Assembly: GCF_051390635.1 (NCBI RefSeq)
Contig: NZ_JBPODT010000001.1
Coordinates: 1-64,000 of the forward strand
Direction: 5' to 3'
DNA length: 64,000 nucleotides
Source of the DNA: Microbaculum sp051390635
Lineage (GTDB): Bacteria > Pseudomonadota > Alphaproteobacteria > Rhizobiales > Tepidamorphaceae
Positions 1 through 7,357 of the stretch are shown here, piece after piece (the stretch's first letter is position 1; every line of letters begins with the position of its first letter). The notes under the pieces were generated by a model. That model made no database searches and was not told the DNA's origin. It saw only the letters and a list, made by a program, of their open reading frames with translations. The position numbers and the translations under genes were made by a program.

Positions 1-76
1 TCTTGCCGTGGTCAACGTGACCAATCGTGCCGATGTTGCAGTGCGGCTTCGTCCGCTCAAACTTACCTTTGGCCAT
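1..76 (-). CDS. tuf: Elongation factor Tu, 5' end only (partial)
   Basis: The first 25 codons read on the minus strand from an ATG at 76-74. They begin MAKGKFERTKPHCNIG and run into the P-loop segment GHVDHGK, which is the invariant GTP-binding start of EF-Tu. EF-Tu is a cytosolic GTPase that delivers aminoacyl-tRNA to the ribosome. The rest of the gene lies outside the window. tRNA-Gly and tRNA-Tyr lie directly upstream on the same strand, a common tRNA-tuf arrangement in alphaproteobacteria that suggests a joint transcript. Confidence 0.95.
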   Translation of the reverse strand, partial: MAKGKFERTKPHCNIGTIGHVDHGK

Positions 77-191
77 CGCCTTGTATACCTCAGTCTAGTC
101 GCTTGTTCGCCATCGGCCTGGTCTGCTCGGCCATCCGTCGTCCCTACAGGCCTCGACGAGACGCCCGGCTTTTCCCGGCCACGCCGCGAGC

Positions 192-265
192 TGGAGCGGG
201 TGAAGGGAATCGAACCCTCGTCATCAGCTTGGAAGGCTGTTGCTCTACCATTGAGCTACACCCGC
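192..265 (-). tRNA. tRNA-Gly (anticodon TCC)
   Basis: The minus strand folds as a complete cloverleaf from GCGGGTG to CACCCGC. The anticodon loop is CTTCCAA (anticodon TCC), the T-arm carries GGTTCGATTCC, and CCA is encoded at 192-194. It sits between tRNA-Tyr and tuf on the same strand. Confidence 0.96.
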
Positions 266-280
266 ATTTTCTCGCTGCAT

Positions 281-365
281 TGGTGGAGGGGGTTGGATTC
301 GAACCAACGTAGGCTAAGCCAACGGGTTTACAGCCCGTCCCCTTTAACCACTCGGGCACCCCTCC
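281..365 (-). tRNA. tRNA-Tyr (anticodon GTA)
   Basis: An 85-nt class II tRNA with a long variable arm. The acceptor strands are GGAGGGG and CCCCTCC, the anticodon loop CTGTAAA gives GTA, the T-arm is GGTTCGAATCC, and CCA is encoded at 281-283. It is the first gene of the likely tRNA-Tyr / tRNA-Gly / tuf transcript and is divergent from rlmB. Confidence 0.96.
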
Positions 366-505
366 AATCATGCAACTTGAGTCGAAGACACAGCATCCCG
401 CCGCCGCAGCCGCTTCGGCGCAGCGTGTGCGCTTTATGGGAATGATCCCGTCGGATGTCAACAGCCCCCTTCCGGAATCTGCGCCAACATGCGCGTAATC
501 ACGCG

Positions 506-1330
506 ATGAGCACCACTCGAAAACCATTTCCTAAGGGAAAGAAGTCCCCACAGGCCCGCGGGGCCCGGCGATCTTACGTCCGCAAAGCCGGCGATTCGGA
601 GGCAGATCCGTACATATACGGCCTGCACCCCGTGGTCCACGCGCTTCGAAACCCGAGTCGCACCCACCATCGCCTTCTGGTGACGGCAAACGCCCTGCGC
701 CGCCTGGCCGAGGAACTGGGCAGCGCGCCCGACGCGCTCATCGCCGGCCTGACGGTCGAGGAGGCCTCCAGCAACCAGATCAGCCGCATCGCCGGCGACG
801 ATGCCGTCCATCAGGGGTGTTTGCTCTATTGCGATCCCCTGCCCGACCTCGGCCTCGACGACCTGCACGAGCCGCAACGGCTGCTGCTGCTCGACCAGGT
901 GACGGACCCGCACAATGTCGGCGCCGTCCTGCGTTCGGCCGCCGCCTTCGCCCTCGACGCGGTGGTGGTGACCACGCGCCACAGTCCGCGCCTCACCGCC
1001 GTTCTCGCCAAGTCGGCCGCCGGCGCGCTCGACATCGTGCCCCTGGCGCGAGTCCAGAACCTGTCGCGGGCGCTGGAGGACCTGAGCGAACGTGGCTTCG
1101 TCACGATCGGCCTCGATGCCTCCGCCGACCGGCCGCTCGAGGACATCGCCCTGCCCGGCCCCTTCGCCCTGGTCATGGGGGCGGAAGGCAAGGGATTGCG
1201 GCAGAAAACCCGGGATACCTGTTCGACGCTGGCGCGAATCGACATGCCCGGACGCATGCCCAGCCTGAACGTGTCGAACGCGACGGCGCTTGCGCTCTAC
1301 ATCACCGACCGCAACGCCGGCAAAGGCTAG
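506..1330 (+). CDS. rlmB: 23S rRNA (guanosine-2'-O)-methyltransferase RlmB (TrmH/SpoU family)
   Basis: Predicted SPOUT-fold methyltransferase that 2'-O-methylates a guanosine of 23S rRNA (G2251 in E. coli) using SAM. A Lys/Arg-rich N-terminal tail is followed by a substrate-binding domain starting IYGLHPVVHALRNP. The catalytic SpoU domain carries three SPOUT motifs: DPHNVGAVLRSAAAF, then LVMGAEGKGL, then MPSLNVSNATALALY, which build the trefoil knot that binds SAM. The frame is open from an ATG at 455. I prefer the ATG at 506 (MSTTRKPFPKGK) because the extra 17 residues look non-conserved, but neither start has a strong Shine-Dalgarno. The length of about 275 residues is normal. RlmB divergent from tRNA-Tyr / tRNA-Gly / tuf is an arrangement I associate with Hyphomicrobiales. 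Confidence 0.92.
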   Translation: MSTTRKPFPKGKKSPQARGARRSYVRKAGDSEADPYIYGLHPVVHALRNPSRTHHRLLVTANALRRLAEELGSAPDALIAGLTVEEASSNQISRIAGDDAVHQGCLLYCDPLPDLGLDDLHEPQRLLLLDQVTDPHNVGAVLRSAAAFALDAVVVTTRHSPRLTAVLAKSAAGALDIVPLARVQNLSRALEDLSERGFVTIGLDASADRPLEDIALPGPFALVMGAEGKGLRQKTRDTCSTLARIDMPGRMPSLNVSNATALALYITDRNAGKG

Positions 1331-1336
1331 AACGCG

Positions 1337-1741
1337 CTATCTGGGCACTGGAGCCTGCCCGCCCGGCCCGAAATAGCGTGGCACCGGCGGATAATAGACG
1401 AATCGCTTGGGCGGCACGACGAAGTAGGCCGGCGGCGCATAGACCGCGGTGCGGTTCTGGTACCACTGCTGCCAGTTGGGGCCGACATAGACATATCCGC
1501 CCGCCGGCCCGTACCACTTGTAGTAGGCCACCGGATAACGCAGGTAGCGCGGGTCGCGCACGTACCAATAGCCGGATGGATGATAGTCGTAGCCGTTGAC
1601 GAAGGGGAACGCGACGCCGAGCGCGAAGCCGGCAAGCCCCGCGGCGGCGATATCGCCGCCTTCCGCCCGTGCCGGCTCGCCGGCAAGGCCCATGCCGCCG
1701 ATAGCCAGCCCGGCAACAGCCGCCGTCAACACCCGCCGCAT
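1337..1741 (-). CDS. Small secreted Tyr/Pro-rich protein of unknown function
   Basis: A protein of about 134 residues with a clear Sec signal peptide (MRRVLTAAVAGLAIGGMGLA...PARA). The mature part is rich in Tyr, Trp and Pro, with patterns such as GYDYHPSGYWYVRDPRY, YYKWYGP and FVYYPPVPRYFGP. The ATG at 1741 is chosen because AAGGAGAG lies just upstream; upstream in-frame codons lack a ribosome site. It converges on rlmB with only 6 nt between the stops. Such aromatic-rich small exported proteins are frequent in Hyphomicrobiales and usually uncharacterised. I do not recognise a named family. Confidence 0.75.
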   Translation of the reverse strand: MRRVLTAAVAGLAIGGMGLAGEPARAEGGDIAAAGLAGFALGVAFPFVNGYDYHPSGYWYVRDPRYLRYPVAYYKWYGPAGGYVYVGPNWQQWYQNRTAVYAPPAYFVVPPKRFVYYPPVPRYFGPGGQAPVPR

Positions 1742-1851
1742 CGCGCGCTCTCCTTGCCCGTCCTCTGGCAGTCTAGTGCGCAGACCCTTAACCAAAGGGC
1801 ATTACCATTTGCTTTCCCGCCCGCATCGGTTATGACGCGGCATCATCAGCG

Positions 1852-1927
1852 GCCGGCTTAGCTCAGCTGGTAGAGCAACGGTTTTGTAAACCGTGGGTCG
1901 GGGGTTCGAGTCCCTCAGCCGGCACCA
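1852..1927 (+). tRNA. tRNA-Thr (anticodon TGT)
   Basis: A complete 76-nt cloverleaf. The acceptor stem GCCGGCT pairs with AGCCGGC, the D-arm reads GCTCAGCTGGTAGAGC, the anticodon stem ACGGT/ACCGT holds loop TTTGTAA (anticodon TGT), the T-arm is GGTTCGAGTCC, and CCA is encoded at 1925-1927. It stands alone. Confidence 0.96.
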
Positions 1928-2037
1928 TCCCCCCGTTTCAGCCAGCCCTAAAACATGGAAAACCGTTGGAAATCAGCGGATTACACCGCCGATGCTGTAG
2001 CAGCACGTCACCTTCGGTTCTCGGTGCCCCCGACAGA

Positions 2038-2069
2038 CTGACGGTATCTCTGACGGCACCTACCGTCAG
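2038..2069. repeat. Inverted repeat downstream of tRNA-Thr
   Basis: CTGACGGTA (2038-2046) is mirrored by TACCGTCAG (2061-2069) across a 14-nt loop. Further copies of the core TGACGG/CCGTCA lie at 2051 and 2075. It could be a transcription terminator, or a relic of a recombination site next to the tRNA; there is no U-tract and no integrase. The 208 nt between the tRNA and the next gene hold nothing else I can assign. Confidence 0.45.
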
Positions 2070-2135
2070 CAACACCGTCATGCTGACCAATGCGGGGATT
2101 CGAGCCGCCACGGGCGGTAGCGGCCCGTTCCAGCC

Positions 2136-2690
2136 TCACTGCTGGGGCTCGAGCGCGGTGTCGAAGGTTCCGGACACGGCCAGGCAATCGCTGGTGTCGG
2201 CTTCGACGAAGGGACCATCCTTGCGGCAAATGCTGGTCTCGATGGTTCCCCTGACATGCGGGTCGCCGTCGAGCGACAGGCTTTCCAGAGTGACAGCGGC
2301 GGTCCCGCCGCTCTCGTCTCTGATGATCCCGCCACTCTCGTCGCTGATATAGAAGGGCTGGTCCATTCCGCCTGGCCACCAGCTGATGCTGGAGGTGATG
2401 ATCGGTGCCGTCTGGTCCCTGCCCATCACCGTCAGATCGATCGTCACCGTATTGTCCAGGCGCGCCTCCGCCTCCGGATCGAGCGCCTGAATCGTCACCA
2501 TTACCGACGGCCCGATCGATATGAAGGTTGCCATCGCCGACCCTTCGGACGGGAAGGCGAGCGTTTCTCCCTGATACGCGACGTCACCGATCGTGGCGGT
2601 TACGCTGCCGAGCGTCTCGGTGTCGAGCGCCGAAGCGGGATGCGCGGCCAACAACGCGGCCGGAAACAGAAGATGGGCGAACCGGATCAA
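2136..2690 (-). CDS. Exported protein of unknown function (TTG start)
   Basis: About 184 residues. The likely start is TTG at 2690 with AGGAG 7 nt upstream; it gives a standard signal peptide (start-IRFAHLLFPAALLAAHPASA). The alternative upstream ATG at 2798 would overlap the neighbouring gene and place the signal sequence internally. The mature part is acidic and beta-rich, with segments such as TVTIDLTVMGRD and SSISWWPGGMDQPFYI. It contains one Cys pair (SICRKDG and SDCLAV) that could form a disulfide in the periplasm. It lies 46 nt downstream of the SH3-domain gene on the same strand, so the two are probably co-transcribed. No family recognised. Confidence 0.65.
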   Translation of the reverse strand: MIRFAHLLFPAALLAAHPASALDTETLGSVTATIGDVAYQGETLAFPSEGSAMATFISIGPSVMVTIQALDPEAEARLDNTVTIDLTVMGRDQTAPIITSSISWWPGGMDQPFYISDESGGIIRDESGGTAAVTLESLSLDGDPHVRGTIETSICRKDGPFVEADTSDCLAVSGTFDTALEPQQ

Positions 2691-2736
2691 GTCAGTGCTC
2701 CTGGTCTTTGCGACTGGGGTTTGGGGGAATGCGGAC

Positions 2737-3516
2737 TCAGGGAAAGTCCCAGCCGACATGGCTGATGCGGAAGATCCGGGGCGTGCGGTCGGGCGCATCC
2801 GGATCCACGCGCAAGCTGTATTCGGCGCGTTGCCGCTGCCCGAAATTGGTGCAATCGACGATGATGGTGATCATGCCGCGAAACATGGGCCGTTCCGGAT
2901 GGCGACGCGGGTCTTCGCAATGCCCCTCGAAGTCCTGCGCCCCATAGACCGGATCGGCCCCGCCGCCGCCGGACAGGAAAGGGTCGACCAGGTCGGCGTG
3001 GAAGAACCGTCGCGCGCCGGCCGGTGTATAGAGGCCGGTGGGCATTCCCCGGTCTTCGTACGACCGCATTTCATAGAGCGCGCGCACAAGCTCCTCGGCC
3101 GCGGCGATCGGATCGTCGCCGGCGGTGCTCGCGACGGGCTTGGCCTCGACAGGATCGTAGTCGGGTTCGAGATACTCCGCATTGACCCAGCCCGCGCGCG
3201 CCAGCGAGCGATCGCGCATCAGGCACCAGCGCGGCGGCAGCGCGTCGAGCTCGGCCTCGCTCATCCGCAGGAAATGCGCCGGAGGAATGAAAGGAACGCA
3301 GGTAATCTGTTCCAGCCCACCCTCGTCATGCCGGAAGGACTCGATAACCGGATAGCGGGTGTCCGGCCCCATGCGGGCGTTGAGCACGTCATCGCGCGCC
3401 ACCCCCACCACGCGCCAGCTGTCCGGACCATACCCGTCGATCTCGGCGACGGCCGCGGCCGGCGCGACCGCCAGCGTCAGCCCCGCGATCATCCCGGCCA
3501 CAAGTTTTTTCAGCAT
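2737..3516 (-). CDS. Exported protein with an SH3-like domain
   Basis: About 259 residues with a Sec signal peptide (MLKKLVAGMIAGLTLAVAPAAAVA). The ATG at 3516 is chosen because the signal peptide starts there and GAAGGGGG precedes it. Residues of about 35-115 look like a bacterial SH3b domain (VLNARMGPDTRYPVIESF ... AGWVNAEYLEPD) with an internal Cys pair. The C-terminal half (AAAEELVRALYEM ... TPRIFRISHVGW) resembles small periplasmic DUF3828-like domains; this is a resemblance from memory, not a search. A cell-envelope role is likely but the specific function is unknown. It heads a probable two-gene unit with the exported protein at 2136-2690. Confidence 0.7.
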   Translation of the reverse strand: MLKKLVAGMIAGLTLAVAPAAAVAEIDGYGPDSWRVVGVARDDVLNARMGPDTRYPVIESFRHDEGGLEQITCVPFIPPAHFLRMSEAELDALPPRWCLMRDRSLARAGWVNAEYLEPDYDPVEAKPVASTAGDDPIAAAEELVRALYEMRSYEDRGMPTGLYTPAGARRFFHADLVDPFLSGGGGADPVYGAQDFEGHCEDPRRHPERPMFRGMITIIVDCTNFGQRQRAEYSLRVDPDAPDRTPRIFRISHVGWDFP

Positions 3517-3640
3517 CACACCGCCCCCTTCGTCCAAGTCCGACCGGCGCGCACAACGCGCAGATCGCCGGGCAACCGCCCGATCGCCCGTTGACGCCCG
3601 GACTCAGCGGCGAACAAACCGGCGATGATCGGAAAAGGAA

Positions 3641-3658
3641 ATGGTGCATATGCACCAT
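3641..3658. promoter_or_regulatory. Perfect 18-bp palindrome, candidate operator
   Basis: ATGGTGCATATGCACCAT is its own reverse complement over all 18 bases. It lies between the stop of the LuxR-type gene (3704) and the start of the SH3-protein gene (3516), i.e. in the promoter region of the latter. Size and symmetry resemble lux/tra-box operators bound by LuxR-type dimers, and the adjacent gene encodes a LuxR-type regulator. Binding is inferred. A loopless hairpin role is the alternative. Confidence 0.5.
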
Positions 3659-3703
3659 GCTTCGTGGCGCACGATGCGATGAGCGGAAGGCTACCGCCTC
3701 GTC

Positions 3704-4684
3704 TTATCGAGGCCGAACCCGCCCCGCCGCGCTCGAAAATCCGAATGTTGCCGCATGACGCTGGATCAGCTCCGTCTTGCTGGCGACATTCAGCTTCTCG
3801 AAAATATTGCTGATGTGATTTCGCACCGTCGCCGGAGCGACACCAAGCTCGCGCGCGATTTCGCGGAACGTTAGCCCCGTCACGTAGAAATGCGCGATTT
3901 CCCTTTCTCGTGGCGTCAGCTCGGCAAACACCCCGAGAGAGGTCAAACGAACCAGGTACTGTTCCCCGAGCTTCTCAGCAAAGGCTGTGATCGACCGGCC
4001 CTGCCAGGCCTTGCCGCGCAACAGAACGGTCAGCACGCTCTCCGAAAGCCGGGTCGATACGCCCCACTCCCGGCGCACCAAATCGGTGAATGGGGCGGGC
4101 GCGGTCAGCACCCATCCGCCCCGGTCGACGAGACCGACCGCTTCGCTTCCGCCGGCATGGCGCAGGAGCGCTGTTTCCCGGTTGATCCTGAGCGCCGATG
4201 ACAGATGCGGCATGATCATTGATTTGATCATTCGCGCCCTGTCGCAAAAGACCTCCGACGTCGCATCGGAGCATAGACCGACGAAGCTGACATATCCGTC
4301 GAGCGGTTCAGCCGAAATCGTCGCCATCATCTGACGCGCGTCGAAGGTCTTCCAATGGTCGTTGTAGGCAATCGTATCGCGATACCCGTCGATATCGTCG
4401 AACCGCGCCGTCTGTCCCAGGCGGCTCAGGGTCACATCGCAAAAGGCGTCCTGGTCGGCCACACCCGACCAGTCCTGCAACACCCGGGGGCTTTGTTCGA
4501 ATGTGACCAGATCCGTTACACGACGTCCCTGAGCCGTTCCGCCTCCCCAGACGGCGAAATCGAAGTCCAACAGCCCCTGAAGCCGTTTCAGCGTGAGAAT
4601 ACGAAACTCATTGGGATGACAGCTCGCCGCATCCGAATAGAGGGTCAATAGAAAGTCTGAAACAGGCCGGCATCTATCATCCAT
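3704..4684 (-). CDS. LuxR-type transcriptional regulator
   Basis: A 326-residue cytosolic regulator. The C-terminal region from about residue 257 is a LuxR/GerE helix-turn-helix: LTPREREIAHFYVTGLTFRE, then LGVAPATVRNHISNIFEKLN. The N-terminal 240 residues form a sensor region without recognisable acyl-homoserine-lactone signature residues, so the ligand is unknown. The start ATG at 4684 gives MDDRCRPVSDFLLTLYSDA. The gene follows an intergenic stretch of about 210 nt that is locally AT-rich (about 4685-4715) and could hold its promoter. A perfect 18-bp palindrome lies 45 nt beyond its stop, so it may control the downstream exported-protein pair. Confidence 0.85.
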   Translation of the reverse strand: MDDRCRPVSDFLLTLYSDAASCHPNEFRILTLKRLQGLLDFDFAVWGGGTAQGRRVTDLVTFEQSPRVLQDWSGVADQDAFCDVTLSRLGQTARFDDIDGYRDTIAYNDHWKTFDARQMMATISAEPLDGYVSFVGLCSDATSEVFCDRARMIKSMIMPHLSSALRINRETALLRHAGGSEAVGLVDRGGWVLTAPAPFTDLVRREWGVSTRLSESVLTVLLRGKAWQGRSITAFAEKLGEQYLVRLTSLGVFAELTPREREIAHFYVTGLTFREIARELGVAPATVRNHISNIFEKLNVASKTELIQRHAATFGFSSAAGRVRPR

Positions 4685-4894
4685 GAAAAATATATCTATC
4701 GACTAGTATTTCTGGCCTGTCTCGCCGCGGCTCGTGCCGGAATCGCGCAATTCGTCAATGAAAATAGGGACTCCGGCAAGCATGTCGAGGATCGTTCGGT
4801 CGCAGCCGGTCGCCCGAGCTGGTACGGGGGCGATGAACGGCGCGGCGACGTCCGCAGGGCACAACGCGCGGATTCGGGGCAGGCTTGATCGGAT

Positions 4895-6709
4895 TCAGGC
4901 CCCGGCCGCTATCCGGCGCGCCTTTTCGAGCCCCGTTTCAAGAGCATCCGTTATTTCGTCGGTTGCCCCATGGCGCCGGAAATAGCTGGCCGGATCACTG
5001 GAGATCGATTCGTACTCCGCCATTTTCGCCAGAGCCTGCCGTGCCAGATCTTGGTTCCCAAGCTCGCCAGCGGCGATGGCGATCAGCGCCTGACTGACCC
5101 CCCTGCCATCGGGTGCGGACCGCTCGGCGACGGACAGCATCGGCTCGAAGTCGCCTCTCAGATACAGATCGATCGCAATGAGGACGAAGTACCAGCCGGG
5201 CGGGTTCGCCGATCGCTCTATGGCGCGCTTGAGAATGGGTATGCCTTCCTCGAACTTGCCACGCACGGCGAGCCGCCAGCCGAGCTGCGCCAGAGCCTCG
5301 GGGTCGTATGGATTGAGATCCGCCGCTATGCGGGCGAGACGTTCGCTTTCGTCGTATCGGCCGATGTAGTGATTGACTGCGGCCAGCGCCTTGAGCGCCA
5401 AGGGGCTGTTCGGTGCGAGTGTCACCGCCCGCGTCACTGCCTGCAGGGCCCGGTCATATTCTTCCTGCCGCTTGTCCTCGCCGCGAATCCCGATCCGGCC
5501 GGAGTCGACGAGAACCCATCCCAGCATCGCCCAGGCATCGCTGTAGTCCGGGTCGCGCCGCACGGCCTCTTCGAGGCACTGGAGCACCGGCGCGAAGTCC
5601 GCGCTGGAGAAATTGCGGCGGAACGTATAGGCGCGTAGCACGCAGACATAGCTGTGCATGTCCGACACCTGCGGAGTGGTCAGCCGGACGTTCATCTCGC
5701 TGTTGACGACACCGTAGGGCTGGCCGAGTTCGGTGGCGATTTCCGCCGACAAGTCCCTTTGCACCTGGATCAGGGCATCGGGCTCCAGCGGACGCTCGTA
5801 GGCACGGGCCCACAGCACCTGGCCGCTTGCGGCATCGATCAGCTGGGTCGCGACGCGGACCTCTTCCGCCTCGGCCCGTACACTGCCGCTCACGACATAG
5901 GCAACGCCGAGGTCGCGCCCCAATTCGGTCGGTCCGGCAGCGCGGATATCCTTCTCCTGTGAGGCTGGGAAGGTATAGATCCGGAAGCCCGGGAACAGCA
6001 TGAGATCGCCGATCAACTCCTGGCTGATCCCGGTGGCGAGATAGTGGTTGGTCTCGGAAACGCCCAACGCTTCGAACGGCAGGACGACGACGGCCGGCTG
6101 ATTGACCGTATCGGCCGAGGCGGTCGGCTCAACGCCGCTCATGCGTTTCATCAGCAGCCAGCCTGCCATTGCCGCGGCGAGGATTGCGAACACGATAGCC
6201 GTGATCAGAAGTACGCGCGGCCGCATGCGCCCGGTCGCCGCGATTTCCTCTGAGATTCCGGGGGCTTCACCGCTGCCCGGCAGCTTCGTCCGCGCCTCCC
6301 TTTCCGCAGATGGCGCTTTGGCGGCGAGAGCCGGATCGTGCCATTCGAAATGGGGCACGTATGAGCCTTTCGGGATCGAGATGCGGACGGGATCGTCGCT
6401 TCCGGCGTCGACATAGTAGCTGTCGAGATCGCGCCGCAGCCGGCGCGCCTCCAGGCGGACGACCGGGTCGGTCTGGGAATCGAACGTCTCGTCGCGGCCG
6501 AACACGGCTAGCGCGACGGTAAAGCCTTTCAGCCGGTCGGCTCTGCCCGCAAGCGTTTCCTCGACGACGTACCGCAGGAAAGCGCGCCGCCGATCGCTTG
6601 CCTGAAGGTCGGGGCTCGACAGGATACGTTCCAACTCCGCCCGCACCTCGTCCGGGGACGGACCGCTCGGCGGTATAGGAGCCCGGGGGGCAGCACTGTG
6701 ACTCGGCAC
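4895..6709 (-). CDS. Membrane-anchored TolB-like / TPR protein (adenylate-cyclase-associated type)
   Basis: A 604-residue protein with three parts. Residues ~18-125 are a conserved cytoplasmic domain (SSPDLQASDRRRAFLRYVVE ... VRLEARRLRRDL ... ISIPKGSYVPHF) often annotated at the N-terminus of adenylate-cyclase- or CadC-like TPR proteins. One transmembrane helix follows at ~165-187 (RVLLITAIVFAILAAAMAGW). Next comes a periplasmic TolB-like alpha/beta domain (PAVVVLPFEALGVSETNHYL ... YVVSGSVRAE) and a C-terminal array of TPR helices. No cyclase catalytic domain is present. The layout suggests a signal-coupling protein joining the envelope to a cytoplasmic partner. It is divergent from the sulfatase operon across a 317-nt gap, which makes a regulatory link possible but unproven. 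Confidence 0.75.
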   Translation of the reverse strand: MPSHSAAPRAPIPPSGPSPDEVRAELERILSSPDLQASDRRRAFLRYVVEETLAGRADRLKGFTVALAVFGRDETFDSQTDPVVRLEARRLRRDLDSYYVDAGSDDPVRISIPKGSYVPHFEWHDPALAAKAPSAEREARTKLPGSGEAPGISEEIAATGRMRPRVLLITAIVFAILAAAMAGWLLMKRMSGVEPTASADTVNQPAVVVLPFEALGVSETNHYLATGISQELIGDLMLFPGFRIYTFPASQEKDIRAAGPTELGRDLGVAYVVSGSVRAEAEEVRVATQLIDAASGQVLWARAYERPLEPDALIQVQRDLSAEIATELGQPYGVVNSEMNVRLTTPQVSDMHSYVCVLRAYTFRRNFSSADFAPVLQCLEEAVRRDPDYSDAWAMLGWVLVDSGRIGIRGEDKRQEEYDRALQAVTRAVTLAPNSPLALKALAAVNHYIGRYDESERLARIAADLNPYDPEALAQLGWRLAVRGKFEEGIPILKRAIERSANPPGWYFVLIAIDLYLRGDFEPMLSVAERSAPDGRGVSQALIAIAAGELGNQDLARQALAKMAEYESISSDPASYFRRHGATDEITDALETGLEKARRIAAGA

Positions 6710-7026
6710 TGATACGCCCTCGATCCAGAATAGCCGGCAGCAACGGCGAGCAATTGAGCCCGCTCATGGAATCCCAAGCGTCGAGCCTGAATTCCGTATC
6801 GTAATGGTCGGATTGTAGCGGCACGCAACGAGAAAGTCCGTCGTTTTCTCGCGATCCGGCTCATGCGGAAACACGTGCGAACATGTTCGTACCTCGCCTT
6901 TACAGGGCGAAATGGGGTTAGATTCCTCCGACCAAACGAACAATCGAAGTGAGGGGCCGCGCGCTGCCGCCGAATGCTGCCGTCAGCTGCCGTCATTGGC
7001 CCCGAACTGTACCGCGGACAGGTGCA
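6710..7026. promoter_or_regulatory. Divergent intergenic region with an 18-bp near-palindrome
   Basis: This 317-nt stretch separates the TPR protein gene (minus) from the sulfatase operon (plus) and must contain both promoters. Its clear element is GTGCGAACATGTTCGTAC at 6875-6892, whose inner 12 bases (6878-6889) are a perfect palindrome and whose outer arms carry a single mismatch. A dimeric regulator site is the likely reading. No convincing -35/-10 pair with proper spacing and no RNA structure was found. Confidence 0.45.
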
Positions 7027-7278
7027 ATGGAGGCGATCCGCGCAATCGTCGACCGGTTTCCGAGGCGAGAGCTCGACATCCGACGGCGCTGCGCCAGCGA
7101 CTCCCGATTCAGGGCCATCTGCCGGGACTACGAGGAGGCCGCGGCCGCGCTCAGCAACTGGCTGTACGTCTCGTCCGACAACAGCACAAGGATCGAGGAA
7201 TACCGGAACTTCCTCGTGGAACTTGAGGCTGAAATCCTGACTCAGCTCGAGAATTGTCAGGCCCGAGAAGGGTCGTGA
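7027..7278 (+). CDS. Small helical protein of the sulfatase operon
   Basis: 83 residues from ATG 7027, preceded by GGACAGGTGCA. The sequence (MEAIRAIVDRFPRRELDIRR ... RFRAICRDYEEAAAALSNW) is charged, helical and has no signal peptide, so it is cytosolic. I recall short proteins of this pattern beside sulfatase and redox genes in proteobacteria, without known function. It precedes the first sulfatase by 79 nt on the same strand and is read as the first gene of the operon. Confidence 0.65.
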   Translation: MEAIRAIVDRFPRRELDIRRRCASDSRFRAICRDYEEAAAALSNWLYVSSDNSTRIEEYRNFLVELEAEILTQLENCQAREGS

Positions 7279-7357
7279 CGCATTGGGCGCCGAGTGGCCG
7301 GGGCATGAAACGAGTGGCCCGGGCAAGAAACAGGAAACGCAGAACCAGGAGGGACCG

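Noticed and set aside
1928..2135. The region after tRNA-Thr looked like a possible integration (att) site with inverted repeats.
   Set aside because: No integrase, no second copy of the tRNA end and no mobile genes nearby; only a short inverted repeat could be supported.
4703..4894. The reading frame of the TPR protein stays open for 63 codons beyond its TGA stop (to TAG at 4705-4703), suggesting read-through or a lost C-terminus.
   Set aside because: High GC content makes such open stretches common, no domain is recognisable in the extension, and the TPR protein is complete without it.
6878..6889. CGAACATGTTCG resembles a gram-positive LexA box.
   Set aside because: LexA boxes there need CGAAC-N4-GTTCG, and alphaproteobacterial LexA uses GTTC-N7-GTTC; neither fits, and the neighbours are not SOS genes.
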